Below are positions 10,170 through 22,105 of a stretch of 64,000 nucleotides of DNA, one piece after another. The translations under genes and the position numbers were made by a program. The notes beneath the pieces are model-generated. The model saw only the letters and a program-made list of their open reading frames with translations. It was not told where the DNA came from and did not search any database. Location: contig NKYR01000059.1 in the NCBI GenBank assembly GCA_003184365.1, positions 124,001 to 188,000 of the forward strand. Direction: 5' to 3'. Source of the stretch: Evernia prunastri. Taxonomy: Eukaryota; Ascomycota; Lecanoromycetes; Lecanorales; Parmeliaceae. Numbering within the stretch: the first letter of the stretch is position 1; every line of letters begins with the position of its first letter.

Positions 10170-11603
10170 ATGCCCAAGCGCAAACACGACGAAATCAGCA
10201 GCTCTTCAAACCCCCAAGCCCGAGCCCTCCGCCTACAACGACTCCAACTCTCCAGCCTCCTCGAACAAAGCAAAACATCCCTCTTCCGCTCCTTAAAAGT
10301 AGCCCGAGGATTCGAGCGCCAGAAGCTAGGACGGCGTCAAAAGACCGCCAAAACCTCCAGCGATGCCCCCGACACCGCCCGCCTGGACGCCGAAGTCGCG
10401 GCCCTGAAGGGCCTGGATCTGGCCTCCACCGCGGAGATACATCTCTACAAGTCGTTGCTGAAGACCAAATCGATCGCCGCCGCGCCTGCGTTCCCATACC
10501 ATGTGCAGGCGACGGTCGACGCTTCGAAGAAGCCCCAGGAGACGGCGAGCGCGAATGTGCAGGCGAGGCTGTTCAAATCGGGGCCTGTGCAAGCGGCTAT
10601 GACGGAGGCGCTGAAGGGCATACGGGCGGCGCTTGGTGTTGAGGAGAAGCAGCCGAATGGCAAGAAGCGAATGCGGGCAAAAGACTACGACAATGGGCTG
10701 TCTGCTGGAATCGCAAAGGAGTCGTCTCCTCCTCCGCCAAGGAAAAATGAGCGATCAAGGAGTGCCAGTCCCTCAGATGGCGACGAGTGGGACGGCATCA
10801 CTACACCTCAAAGCTCGCAAGAAGACGAAAGGAACGAGGTGAATGAAGATGATGACGGGGTCGACTACAATATATATACCTCACGGCTCGCCGGGTCTTC
10901 AGACTCAGAATCGATGGCCGAAGAAACAGAGAGCGAGGACCACGACCGGGACGAATTGAACGCAATGAGCATCACAGACGAAGAAGTATCCGAAGACTCT
11001 TCCGCCCTAGAAGACGAAGAAGAAGAAGAAGACCAAGACCAGCACAACCCCACCCTCCCCACCCCCAACCCAAAATCCAAACCTCCCACCGCCCCCCCCA
11101 AAACCACAACCTTCCTCCCCTCCCTCTCCGTCGGCGGCTACTGGTCCGGCAGCGACACCGACTCAGCCTCCAACTCCCCATCCTCCTCCACCGCCAACCC
11201 CGCCGCCCGCCGGAACAGAATGGGCCAGCAAGCCCGCCGCGCCCTGTGGGAGAAGAAGTTCGGTCGGAACGCGAACCACGTGAAGAAAGAGACGCGGGCG
11301 CGGGCGCGGGCGCAGGATAGGGATGAGGGGTGGGACGCGAGGAAGGGAGCGCGGGGTGCGGATGATGGGAGGGGGAAGAGGGGCAGAGGGAGAGGGGGAG
11401 GTGTGAGGAGAGGAGGAGGAGGTCGATTTGTAAAAAGCACGGGTGCGAACAGCGACCCCGTCGTAGCCAGGGACGCGAAGCCGAAGCCAAAGCCAGCAAA
11501 TGCTGCTGAAGGCCCATTGCATCCGTCGTGGGAGGCGGCTCGGAAGGCGAAGGAGCAGAAGAAAGCGGTGCCGTTTCAGGGGAAGAAGGTCGTGTTTGAC
11601 TGA
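10170..11603 (+). CDS. bud22: BUD22-like ribosome biogenesis protein
   Basis: Single exon, 477 aa from the start MPKRKHDEISSS. An upstream in-frame ATG at 10083 would add 29 residues but they look unconserved. BUD22/SRFBP1 proteins are nucleolar factors of 18S rRNA processing and small-subunit assembly. The N-terminus has the family's coiled-coil motif LFRSLKVARGFERQKLGRR and a helix AEIHLYKSLLKTKSI. The middle is strongly acidic (SDSE repeats, an EDEEEEED run at about residue 290). The C-terminus has the recognisable QQARRALWEKKFG-NHVKKE block, an Arg/Gly-rich RGGG segment, and the terminal LHPSWEAARKAKEQKKAVPFQGKKVVFD, split here as LHPSWEAARK and PFQGKKVVFD. It is convergent with MTA phosphorylase. 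Confidence 0.85.
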   Translation: MPKRKHDEISSSSNPQARALRLQRLQLSSLLEQSKTSLFRSLKVARGFERQKLGRRQKTAKTSSDAPDTARLDAEVAALKGLDLASTAEIHLYKSLLKTKSIAAAPAFPYHVQATVDASKKPQETASANVQARLFKSGPVQAAMTEALKGIRAALGVEEKQPNGKKRMRAKDYDNGLSAGIAKESSPPPPRKNERSRSASPSDGDEWDGITTPQSSQEDERNEVNEDDDGVDYNIYTSRLAGSSDSESMAEETESEDHDRDELNAMSITDEEVSEDSSALEDEEEEEDQDQHNPTLPTPNPKSKPPTAPPKTTTFLPSLSVGGYWSGSDTDSASNSPSSSTANPAARRNRMGQQARRALWEKKFGRNANHVKKETRARARAQDRDEGWDARKGARGADDGRGKRGRGRGGGVRRGGGGRFVKSTGANSDPVVARDAKPKPKPANAAEGPLHPSWEAARKAKEQKKAVPFQGKKVVFD

Positions 11604-11810
11604 ACTGAGCTGAGCTGAGCTGAATGCGAACTGAATGATGATCTCTAATGCCGAGTTGCATGCATGCACGCATTGCCCTCTCTATACCCTAAGGTGTCTC
11701 GCTTGCCTGCCTGCTCGCTCATTCGCTTGCTTGCTTGCTTTTTGCTGCTGATGCACGCACCATAACCACCCATCCCTCAATCACCGCAAAGCTACCCTCC
11801 ACCTACCCAC
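11604..11810. repeat. Short tandem repeats between convergent genes
   Basis: A stretch of gagct repeats (about 11604-11625) and a gcttgctt/cctgcctg run (about 11700-11740) sit in the 207-bp convergent spacer. From 11750 onward the plus strand is C-rich because the opposing gene is very G-rich on its coding strand. Confidence 0.55.
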
Positions 11811-13206
11811 CTACCCCCCATCCACCCACCCATCCCCAAACAACCACCTCAGCCTCCCCACCGCCTCCTCCCCCCTCCCATCCCTCTTATGCAACCCCAT
11901 CACACCCCCCCTACTCCCCCCGACCAACCTATCCCCCACGATCGCCACCCCCCCATCCTCCTCTACCCCCATCGCACCATCTCCCCCAACCCCTTCCCCC
12001 TCTCTCACCCCCCCACTCAACCCCTCCAACACAGCCGCAACGGCCCTCTTCGCATTCCTCCCGTTCGCGACCATATGGCCCATGACCATCTCGACCGAGA
12101 CGCCCTCGTTGGTGCCGTGCCAGCTGTCGTAGTCGGTGCTCATGCAGACGAGTGCGTAGGCGACCTCGGCCTCGCGGAAGAGTTTGCACTCGGGCACGGC
12201 GGACATGTTGATGACGGATATGGGGAGTTCGGTGGGGAGGGAGCGGTAGAGGAGGGATTCGGAGCGGGTGGAGAATTGGGGCCCTTCTGTTGGGGTTGGG
12301 TTAGTTGGGGGGTTGCTTGCTTGGTTGGTGGAGGGGAAGCGGGGGGAGATGTGGATTGGATGGGATAGACGGTGATAAGATTACGTACCAATGCAGATGA
12401 CCGTCCCGGCACCGTGCACTTTGACATCCTCGCCCTCGAGCACGCCTGGCTGACTGATAGCGGCATAGACCGTCTTGGAAAGGGGAACGTCGAACGGATC
12501 CGCCATGCTGACATGGCCCACGATGCCGTTTTCGAAGAAAGTCCAAGGCCGCACCTGAGCTCGGTCCAAACGATCAGCTCGTCTCCCAAAATCCACACCC
12601 GTGCACCCCCGCCTCCCCTCACCCGCGCAGAAAGTCTCCCTTCGTCCCTTCACCCAAGCCCCCCTCCCCCCTCCCTCCCCTTCCCAAAAAGAAAAACCAA
12701 ACTCACCCCCTTAGTCCAATCCACCACCCCGCCCGCAACCAAAAAATCCCTCGGCCGCACCTCCTCCCTCAAACTCCCCACCGCACTAAAGCCCACCGCG
12801 GCCCGCACGCCCAGCTTCTTGAGCGCGGCCACGTTGGCGCGGTTGGGGATCTCGTGGGGGGCATACTGGTGGTGCTGGCCGTGGCGGGCCAGGAAGGCGA
12901 CGATGGTGGGCTTCGACGTTGATGACGTGGGGAGGCCCGTGGAGGGTGCAGGGGGCGCGTAGGAGAGGATGGCGATGGGGGAGGACGGGAGGCCCCAGGG
13001 GGTGGGCGTGGAGGGGAGGAGGGCGAGGGGCGTGAAGGGGGGGGAGGGGAGGGAGGAGAGGCCGGTGCCGCCGATTATGGCGATGGGGACGGGTCCTGGT
13101 TTGGGGGAAGAGGGGGGGTTAGTGAGGCAGGGATGGTGGGGGGGAAGTTTAGTCAGAGGTGGGGTTGAGGGGGCTTGCCGGTGTATGTGGTGGGGAGGTT
13201 GTCCAT
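11811..13206 (-). CDS. S-methyl-5'-thioadenosine phosphorylase
   Basis: Model is complement(join(11811..12286,12389..12554,12707..13095,13179..13206)), 352 aa. The enzyme cleaves methylthioadenosine to adenine and methylthioribose-1-phosphate in methionine salvage. Exon 1 encodes only MDNLPTTYT plus one base; exon 2 opens with the phosphate-binding VPIAIIGGTGL. Later motifs are VAFLARHGQHHQYAPHEIPNRAN, GFSAVGSLREE, ICIEGPQFSTRSES, the substrate-binding INMSAVPECKLFREAEVAYALV, and TDYDSWH. Each junction restores a family motif. The first intron has a GC donor (GCAAGC) with a CTAAC branch point; the others are GT-AG, of 102 and 152 bp. The C-terminal 60 residues are unusually Gly-rich, and the coding strand is highly G-biased. 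It is transcribed in tandem with, but separately from, the permease upstream. Confidence 0.92.
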
Positions 13207-13543
13207 TTTGCGGGTGGGGTTTGTGGAGGTTGGGAGTGGGGTTTGAAGATTGATGAGTAAAGAAGGAAGCTTGAGGTGATTGAGTATCTGACGAGAGGAT
13301 ACGAGTGACCGTTTATGTAGCATGTGAAGTCGTGATAGGTGGTTTGAATGATATGGGTGACACAGAAGTGAACAAAGCCCGAGCCTTATGTCCGTAAAGG
13401 AAAATCTGTCACGGTGAAGGAACTATGAAGGTGAGGATTTAGTACTCCAAAAAAAATCTTGTTGTTCCTTCAATGTGAGATATGTTGTTTGCAAGTACAC
13501 TAGATAATTGTCCAGCTCCATCATGATTTGTACAAGAAAGGCA
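13207..13543. other. Intergenic
   Basis: Promoter of the MTA phosphorylase gene and 3' end of the permease. Nothing else is seen. Confidence 0.5.
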
Positions 13544-15241
13544 CTAAACCTTTTCCCCTGCCGAATGTCCAATCTCATCCACTGTAGAGCTGCTATTCAT
13601 CTGATACTCCTTTGTGCCCATCTGCCTGGTATCCCATCCTTGCTCTTCAAGATAAGCCCTGAACTTCAGGTCCTCACTTGTGATCGTATCCTGCCCGATA
13701 TGCGGCAAAAGGAAGAATGCCAAACCGGCGCTGAAGATGCAGAGAGCGCTGCTCACGAAGAAGGGATCTTGGCCGCCTCGGTTGCTGTCCGCGCCACCTG
13801 GAGCGTTCTTCTGAATGATGGGGAAAACGTAGGTTCCGACGAAAGCGCCAATCTTCCCCATGGCAGCGGCGATGGCATAGTATTGGCCACGGATGGCGGT
13901 GGCACTGGTTTTGGACGCGACCAAACCAATGTTATCACCGGGTCCTGCTTCGCCGAGGGAGAGGAAGATGCCGTAGATGACGACGAAGCCACCTACTGTG
14001 CTAGCTTTGTCGAGGTAAGGATAGCAGCCGGACATGATAAAGCCTACGATACCCTGGGCCAAGACGAATGAGCCCAGTGCAAGCCTAGGGCCAAGTATGT
14101 CGCTCAGGAAAGCACCGCCTATTGCGCCGGGCAAGTAGAAGAGGTTGATGATTGTGTTCCAGCCGAAGGACTTCCAGATGGGAGCTGTGTCTCCGAGGAT
14201 GATTACAAGCCAGGCTGATGAGTAGATGGAGAAGGAGTAGGATGAAAAGTCGTAGATGAACCATATCATGGATACCACGAGGAGGCGGGCCCAATAGAAC
14301 CTACTAGTAATCAGTACGTGGTCATACGAGGGGCTGTATCGCGTAGAGTTCAACATACTTCATCACCAGCAACCAAGGAGTGCGTGTGTTCTTCATGGTT
14401 TCGCGATTGAATTCCTCCGGCTCCTGAAGTTTCAACCGTAGGTATATCAGGCTGAGAGGCGGAATGACGCCGAGTCCGAGGCAGATTCTCCATGCTGCGC
14501 GTAGATGGTTGTCCGTACAAGCCAGTACCACAATCATAGGTGCCAACGAGGAAGCAACGAATCCGATATCGATCTGGACGTTGGTGAACATGATGAACCA
14601 TCTGTTTCTGTGACCCTCTTTCAATTCGCCAGTGCTTTCGGCGCAGGCTACACTTCCCGCAGGATATTCACCGCTGGGTATCTGTCAGCTAGGGGCACGA
14701 TCCTGGAGCAGAGCAACGCACCCAATACCGATACCGAGCAAGAATCGCCAGGCTGTGAGGGCTTGAAGCATGCCATTGATGGTGCCACCGCCATAAGACC
14801 CTGCACTTAGAGCTGCGAAAATAAAGAGTATGACTGTGGAGGTCATCAGAGCCCATTTGCGCGAGACATGATCGCTCATCCATCCAAAGAATAGCTGGCC
14901 GACCACGGTACCGGCGAAGGCTATCGAATTGACATTGCTCTGCGCGGAAGAATTCGTATACTCCGTTTTATATAATTGTTTCAATATAGTGTTCACTTGA
15001 CCGATGACCCTAGATTACCGGACACCAACAATGAGTATGAGTCAGGCAGAGCGCAAGTGTAGTGATCTTACCCGTTGACATAGCCATCTGAGAACAGCCC
15101 AGCCCCGCAGGCAATCGTGGGCCAACTGCGCTCCCAGCGGCCCTTCTGGTGGTTTTCCAAGGGTGTGCCATGAATCACAGCTTCGTCACGCTCTGGGGAA
15201 GAGTCGTCGACAGTCTTCTCGGAGTTACCGAGGAACTTCAT
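13544..15241 (-). CDS. Git1-like glycerophosphodiester/phosphate permease (MFS)
   Basis: Model is complement(join(13544..14300,14359..14673,14722..15009,15072..15241)), 509 aa. A 12-helix major facilitator of the phosphate:H+ symporter branch; homologues such as yeast Git1 import glycerophosphoinositol at the plasma membrane. The N-terminal motif SDGYVNGVIGQVN, the GTVVGQLFFGWMSDHVSRKWAL loop 2-3 signature, the GIGIGGEYPAGSVACAES motif and a NRWFIMFTNVQ stretch are typical. All three splice junctions are needed to assemble these motifs. The last acceptor is a tandem ctagtag, so two products differing by one codon are possible. The exact substrate is inferred from family resemblance only. Upstream (minus direction) is a large intergenic region. 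Confidence 0.88.
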
Positions 15242-16816
15242 TGTGACACTGCGGCAGAGAAGCTGTAGAATCGATCAATGCGTAGGGTGGTTGGACGATC
15301 ACAGGTGAATGAGCAAGAAGAAGGCCATGGCTTGTGAGGGGAAGAGCCCGCCACTTTATGGAGCTTGGTGCCATGGCCGGGCACGGGGTCCAGGTTAAGG
15401 TACTTGTAAGCTTGTACTTTTGGAGAGAGATAGCGGGTTTCGGCGCTAAGCACGCTCGAACGGCTCTTAGAGCTTCCACCAACATGACTTTATTCCTACG
15501 CCTCTTTCCCGCTGTACCGTCTTCGCTTTCTAGTGTTGGACCCTCATACGTTATACGATTGAATATTGCACCACCCGTCGTTGGAGCGTGGAGGTATTTG
15601 AAAAGATGATCTAGAGTCCCTAGGCTTCAGAGTCCAGAAGTCTGTGATCGCGTGCAGTGCGCCTTGCATATTCAGTATCTCGGGGCTCTTGCACTACACT
15701 ACGCATCAACGGCGCCGGCGTATCCGCTGCCGAAGAGCTTGGTGAGCTTGGTATTCGATAAACCAATCGCTGTTTTGCAGTTGGAAGGGTTCACGATGGA
15801 GTCGGCTTCGAATCTTTCTCGCTTGCATGCGCATTTCTCGATGTGTCCAAGGCACATGGTGGAATGATTGGGTAGAATTATTCTATGAGGCCCGCGGCTG
15901 ACGCCGCAAAGCTTGACTTTCCGGTGCCAGATCTCGTACTTCTTCCAAGGATCCGTCTCTCAGGTTTACCTCCGCCCGGTGGATTACGTTGATGAATTTG
16001 CTGATGCACTTTTCCATCCGACAATAATTAATACTATTCCACCAAGATTACCTTACTTATACTTGCGGCGCCCGGCTATGGTCGGCCTGGATGAATAGCA
16101 TTAGCTAAAGGATTGACTGATACCGTCCGTACGAGAAGGTGGACCATGGTCCGATGGATCACCTACTTGCAAAGCCCTTTACCTGTGTTTCAACACTGTA
16201 AATAATTCCATCGGGCTCTTCGTGCGCGTCAAGACGCTGTTTGCGGATGATGCGGCCATTGATTGAGAGCCATGTCACCTGTATCTCGTGATTCGTACCT
16301 ATCCATCGCTCTGGTGGCTCTACCTCATGATAGATAAATGGTATTGCGGAGAAAAGACCATAGAAAAGCGAGCTACTCGTACTCTACTCGTCTCGTGTAG
16401 CTCGTTATCGATGTCGCTGACAAGTCTTGCAATAGCTTCTCTTCGGCCATGCCCACCACCAAAATCCGTAGTCTGCGACTGCAGACGTAGCAGCCAGTTG
16501 ACAATAACGCCTCAAAGGCCCGTGTCTGATGCTATAGAATTTGTACTCTTCAGACGACGTAGATCATTGTCTGCTCTATCCTGCGCTTCAACATTTTGAG
16601 CAGCGAAAATCCACTGCCTTCGTCAAACCGTCAACACAAAATTCTGTTGTGGCTTCTTTTACTCATTCAACTTTCCTCCTTCCATCAAACTGCCGTCGTA
16701 GTCTGCTCAATAAGTAGCCTTTTCAGGAGGATAATTCATCTTCATCTCCTCCGTCTTTCTCATCATCATCAATCCAAGATCTCTGACCTTTCAAGGTGCC
16801 GCCTTCTCACATCACC
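15242..16816. other. Large intergenic region
   Basis: About 1.6 kb containing the divergent promoters of the permease (-) and the F-box-like gene (+). Several short frames (for example 15334-15609 and 16288-16599) lack any recognisable motif. The last 150 bases are pyrimidine-rich, as expected for the leader of the gene at 16817. Confidence 0.5.
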
Positions 16817-17638
16817 ATGGCATCCAACCCCTCACAGAAGATCATCACATTCGAAGCCTTAAAAAAAGACCTCGAGATTGCTGTCAAGACAGCCTTTGAG
16901 GAGGTCGAAGAGCATCTCAATGCTAGAGACGCTCCTCTGACGTTCACCCAGGACAGCCTCTACCAACGTATCAGACAGCATATGCGCTACGACGAGTACA
17001 TCGTGCAACTGAAGTCTGTGAACATTCTCGCCGGACTAGGCCCATACTTCTACAATCTACCCCGCGAGCTGCGCAATGAGATCTTCATTGATCTGCTTAC
17101 CTCTGGTCACCCCAACTTCATGCGTACCTCCCGAGCAATAGAGCAGGAAGGGAAAGCGTGGATTTCCAAAGCGGGGATTTATCGAATCAACGTAGGCTTT
17201 TCAGATCGGACCAACTGCCAAAAGCCGAATCAAAACACCGTCGACAGGATTCAAAATGTCAACCTCAAAATTCAACACCCATTATGTCCAGTGGATGCGC
17301 AAATCCTCGATTTTGTCATCGGTCCTTCTCCGCACCATAAGACGTGTAACGTCTTCTTCGAAAGAGCGATATCATACTTTGCCATCGGCCGTCTGCAGCG
17401 TTTCACATGGTTCGAGAAGGTTGCATTGCGGGTTTCAACTGGGTTCAGAAGCTCTTATATAGACCCAGATGTTAGGACATGGGCTCTTGGGCGGATGCGG
17501 GGCCTTCTAGAGCCAATTTTAGGCAAAGCAGATGTGGCAGAGGATGAGACTAGCTGCAGCATGGTGTTCTATCCACGCAAGGCCGAAGAGGCAACCCCTG
17601 TCTTTAGCATTGATGGCAGTTCGGGGACACCAGCTTGA
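16817..17638 (+). CDS. F-box-like fungal protein of unknown function
   Basis: Single-exon frame, 273 aa from the ATG in the favourable context atcaccATGG; an ATG 21 bases upstream is less likely. The only recognisable segment is YNLPRELRNEIFIDLLTSG near residue 80, resembling the F-box-like motif of a large family of fungal hypothetical proteins in which Leu-Pro-x-Glu-[LI]-Arg begins a helix that recruits SCF components. The upstream part is an acidic, helical region (about residues 10-60). The rest has no repeats or membrane segments. It is at the edge of the accessory region; no partner genes are apparent. Confidence 0.6.
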   Translation: MASNPSQKIITFEALKKDLEIAVKTAFEEVEEHLNARDAPLTFTQDSLYQRIRQHMRYDEYIVQLKSVNILAGLGPYFYNLPRELRNEIFIDLLTSGHPNFMRTSRAIEQEGKAWISKAGIYRINVGFSDRTNCQKPNQNTVDRIQNVNLKIQHPLCPVDAQILDFVIGPSPHHKTCNVFFERAISYFAIGRLQRFTWFEKVALRVSTGFRSSYIDPDVRTWALGRMRGLLEPILGKADVAEDETSCSMVFYPRKAEEATPVFSIDGSSGTPA

Positions 17639-19408
17639 CAGGCGCGTTACGCTTCGAAGACAGGCTAAAGAAGTCCAGGTGTGCTTGAAGCTGGAAATGC
17701 TTCGGGACCTTTGCCATAAACAATTGGCAGCACTTCATGCTCTCTGGGCATCTACCATTGCCACGGGAGACTTACAGCATATTGCGCTCTCTGGGTATCT
17801 ACTTAGGATCCGGGCGTATCGTGCTCTTCAGATAGTCAACACCAAACAGTGTCTTATCCCATACACTAATCAGCTCGATTTCAGTATAACAGCCCTTGCT
17901 CAAACCATTCACTACCCAAATTGATCTCAATGCAACGTCCCCTCACTCGACGCCACCCGCTAAGACACTCGATCCCATCACCCTCCTCTGCCATCCACTT
18001 TCCCCTTCCCCCCTTCCTCCCCGCCCATTCATATCTTCATTACTCGAGAAGAGCGTCTGCATCGACTGTGCCAGCCTAGCCTGATCAAGAAAACGAACAT
18101 ATCTTAATCTTAATCTCGGTTGCAGATCTACATAGCAGCTTCTCCCGTCTCATCGAGCGTTGGTGTCGTAACTATCTTGTAGTCTTCGTGGAACCATAGA
18201 CTCTGCGGTCGGAGACCAGGGCTTTTTTAAGTAGAGTACGGAGAGATACAATCCCGTGAAGACAACAGAACAGTCACTTAGTTTCCCACCACTGTAGGTA
18301 TCCAACAGGAAGACTCTTGCGTCGTACTCGCCGACAGAGAAGACCTCGCTCCCACAATGTCAGTGAAAGCAGACCCAGTACAAGTTTCGTCCTGGCATCT
18401 CAATGCTTCCTGCCATGGCACTTTCTCCTGCGAAGGAACCCCAACTAGAAAAAAGCAAGTCAAAACTCCAGATTGCGAGACTGGTTTCCTCGAAGCGATA
18501 TTTCGTCTTTTCGAGGTGGCGGTTGCAAGAAGAGCTCTTAGATAGTCGCCGAATACGGTGTAAGGTTTTGTGAAGTCTTCGCAGGATAAAGTAGTGGCCG
18601 TAGGGTTTTGAGGGCCGGTAGCGGGTGGGCGTTTCGGGGTGAAGCCTTGCTGTTGCTTCGACGGTGGCGAAGAGGAAGACTAAGGATTTGGCTAGCAGCG
18701 GACTAGCGTTCGCAGTATGGATATGATTTGACTTCGGGCCTAGTTGAGTCAAAGTTTAAGCCGAGTCAGGTATCGTCAAAGGTGATGAAAGAGAAGGACT
18801 CGTAGCGGATCAGCAATGACAATACGTAGGCTGGCGACCTGCTGCGCAACTACTGGCCGTAGAAGACGAGACTTGCATTTGGTATAAGCAACAGGGTTGA
18901 GGGGAAGAGATCATCAGCAGAGGAAGAAGGGTGCCGGGGTGGAGAGGTGACGAAAGAGTCCAAGAGGCACAGAGGCCCAGTCACTTTGGGAGATCTAAAC
19001 ACCCGCATTAACGTTCGTTACAAGCAGCCACGCATCCGTCCTAATCTCATAGCCTACTGAATCTCAGAATTACACGCAATGTTGATCTCCAAAACCTTAC
19101 TAAAAGCCAAGATTCATACGAAAAATAGCACAAAAGACGCCGCTGGAGAGTACGGCTCTGATTCATTGCTCAGACTAGGCAGATGCCATCCCATTCTTCT
19201 CACATCCAATATATCCTTGCGCAAATTGCAACTAGATGCAACCAGTTGCCTCGTCATTACATCAGTCGATGCCGATTCCCATTTGCCAAAAGTAAGTACA
19301 GCAACCTTTCGCTCGAGAACTCCCCCCGTCCGGTCTGGATAACAATGTCGAGCGGACTGAAAAGGCACCACAAGTCTGCAGAGAAGACCGTGTGTGGGGT
19401 TGAACCGT
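17639..19408. other. Intergenic, no supported gene
   Basis: About 1.8 kb. A 130-codon minus-strand frame at 18360-18752 is Arg/His/Ser-rich with no recognised motif, and a plus-strand frame at 17532-17924 overlaps the end of the F-box-like gene. Neither has convincing coding character. Confidence 0.45.
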
Positions 19409-22105
19409 TCAGGTGTTGAAGAGATAGGGGGAGAAACCATCTTCCGAGTCTTCTGCCGAGTCTTCTGAACAGTCCTCTTCGTCTTCGGATAGATCTGGCC
19501 AGGCCCTTCGCGGTTTCCTGATACCGCGCTTGAAATCTAGCCAGCAGTGAATGCATACAACAGTGTGTTGCCAGAATCTCTGTTCCCGTGATTCTTGGTC
19601 CGAGTCGCCTTCTACTAGCTCAGACGTAGAATAAGAGTAACCAGAACGATCAGTGTCCGATCCTTCAATTTCGGAACCATTTTCTTCATCTAAATCTTGT
19701 AGGGGGTTTCTGAACGTCTGATCATGAGTGTCGACCTCTGAAATCTCGTCCATAGAGTCCTTGTGGCAGTTCAATCTCTGCGACGCGATCTGCGTGTGCC
19801 ACGATCCTTCAGATTCAGGGCTGATGCTAACGTCATCGTTGTCCACTAGGTCTTCATAGCGGTCCGTTGTCTCAGCTGCGAGCTGCGAGTGCGTCTCCCT
19901 GAACTTTAGGATATAAAGTTGCCAAGCTATTTCGACTGGCTTCCAAATGCTACCGCATACCTCGCATGATGTTGGATTTATGTTTCCAGTGTCTGGCTCA
20001 AATTCGTCTTCACATAATTCTCGCAGGGTCCGCGCTGTCCATCCATCCTTCGTCAAAGGTAAATCCTCCCGCAACTCTTGAAGGACAAAGTCGTCTAAAT
20101 CACAATGCTGTTTCTTCAGAGCATTGATGAATTGTCGAGACTTGTAGGAGGAGTATAAAGCTAGAGAAAGCGGAGTTTCCTCTTGCGGACTGTAGGAAGA
20201 ATTAAAACCTAAATGATGAAGGTCAGGTTTGAATTCTAGGATTATGTCGAGGTGAGAGGTGTCATAATGAAAGACGAGAGCATTCTGAAGAGCCGTGTAA
20301 CCCCCTTCATGTTCGATAATGTCGACTGCACCAACTGGACCGAGCTCTAGCAGTAATCTATCCGCCGTTTCTGTTTCTAGCCAAAAAGCAGTCCCCAAGA
20401 CCCCTGCGTAAAGATTTTCTATAAAACATGCTCTGATCTCTAGGCTGAATACGCGGAGTGCCCAAACGAACGGATCCAAATTCGCGAGATTTCTTGTAGG
20501 ATCTGGTAAAAATCCAGACATAGTATCTCCAAGACAGTGTAGGGCCGTCCAGCCATCGCCGTCTGCCTCGACGAAGTCCATCTCATCTGTGAAGAGTCGT
20601 AGTGTATCAATAGCTGTCGTCGATTGGAGTGACATAGTAGAAGAGTTGCATGCAGCCATGATGGGACTGAAACTCTTTCCATACTTCCTGAATAACCATT
20701 CTTGGTCAATAAAATCTTTCGTTGCATTTCGCAAAGGAAATTTTTCATTCTTACCTCTCCTTCCCACACCGGACGCTTCTGTCAGCTCCAGCTGCTAACA
20801 AGAATCTGCATAATTCGAAATGGTGATATTCTGCTGCGATCTGAAGATGAAAGTCAGCTGGACTCACAAGCTCTGGGTCGGAAATACGCACATAGAGTGG
20901 AGTCTCGCCATCAGAATTCGTGTCTCTCACAGAAGCAAGCCCGCGCGAAAATAAGCCTCTAATCGCCGAAAGATCGCCGTCCATGCTCAACTCGAATATC
21001 AAGGAGTCGTCAGGGACCGCGCAGAAAGTGTTGATACTATTCTGCCAACCTCGGACCGAAGAATTGAAAAGGCCGACACGAAGACCAGATTTAAGGCCAA
21101 GGTTGACTAGCCACGCAGCCGGACGTATCACGAAAGAGCTCTGGTGTTCGTAGTTGCCATCTTCGTCATCCGCGTCTTGATGGTCCAGGATATGTGATTG
21201 CAGCTGCCTGGTTGTCGACTGGGTACTAATGGTGCCGAAGAAGTAATTGGTGATATTCTCTACTGTCCAGGTCCGCTTTGTCCGTGGTTTCGCACCCAAG
21301 AATCCCTTGCCTCCCTCTAATCTGGATACGTCTGAAGCGCTAAATGTTGATTTGTTGGCGTACCCTTCATAAGCAGAATCGGTGGTCTCGATGTTGTTCA
21401 GAATTTGCTGCGTCGCCTTCTCCGAGCCGACCGCAAAACCTAAGCGAAGAAGTGGATCTTCTATATTCTTACCAACCCGAGAGGTCTCTGCTTGAAGAGC
21501 GGCGATATGATCTCGGGTGTCTGCCGGATCCTTTGAACATGTGGTGACGGTGGCTCCAGACTGCTGCAGGGAAAGGCTTTGAACAATAGTCGTCAATTTC
21601 CCGAGCTGTATTTCGTGCTGGGCTCGGATCAGGCAGCTTCTTATGTGTCAGCGGCACAGTCGATATTTTAGACGTTCTATTACCTCTGACGATTCTGTTG
21701 CCCAAGCACCAATGTACTCTTCAGACTCTCTAAAACCTCTTGGAACCGCCTCAACTTCTCCCCCTTTAGGACGAATTTGAATGCCGTCCACTTTCTGGTT
21801 CTCAAGCTCTTGGAAGCGAACCCAGGTTCAAGGTTTGCGGTGAGCGCTGTAAGTGACTTCAGCTTCCCAGCGCAACTCTGTAGCACCGCCGTTAATGTTT
21901 TATCAGGGCCTGTGTGTTGTGACTCGGACGCCATCTCGGCAAGGACACCATTCAGAAGTTCGAGATCAGCGACGATAGTACGGATGTCTTCTGGTGCATC
22001 TTTGATTGAAGTCCAGAAATCGCAAAGCTGCTTCGCCGTGTCGGCCAGTTGAACGGCGAGCGATACGACGGCTATGACGCTGGCGGCAGAAGAAAGGCCA
22101 TCCAT
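19409..22105 (-). CDS. STAND N-domain / ankyrin protein
   Basis: Model is complement(join(19409..20687,20755..21639,21684..22105)), 861 aa, with introns of 44 bp (CTGAC branch point) and 67 bp (GTAAGA donor, TTCAG acceptor). Residues 1-140 are the fungal N-terminal domain found on NACHT/STAND proteins (MDGLSSAASVIAVVSLAVQLA; DIRTIVADLELLNGVL). In STAND receptors this domain is thought to trigger cell death or signalling. The middle carries degenerate ankyrin repeats (DSLIFELSMDGDLSAIRGLF; ELCRFLLAAGAD; DGDGWTALHCLG; GGYTALQNAL). The C-terminus is highly acidic with two Cys pairs (CEVC and CIHC). No P-loop NTPase lies between the N-domain and the repeats, so it is not a complete STAND receptor. 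The 3' intron choice is less certain than the 5' one. Confidence 0.78.

Noticed and set aside
10195..11669. Several minus-strand frames opposite the BUD22-like gene
   Set aside because: Shadow frames of a compositionally biased coding sequence.
18360..18752. 130-codon minus-strand frame
   Set aside because: No motif and no supporting splice sites or context.
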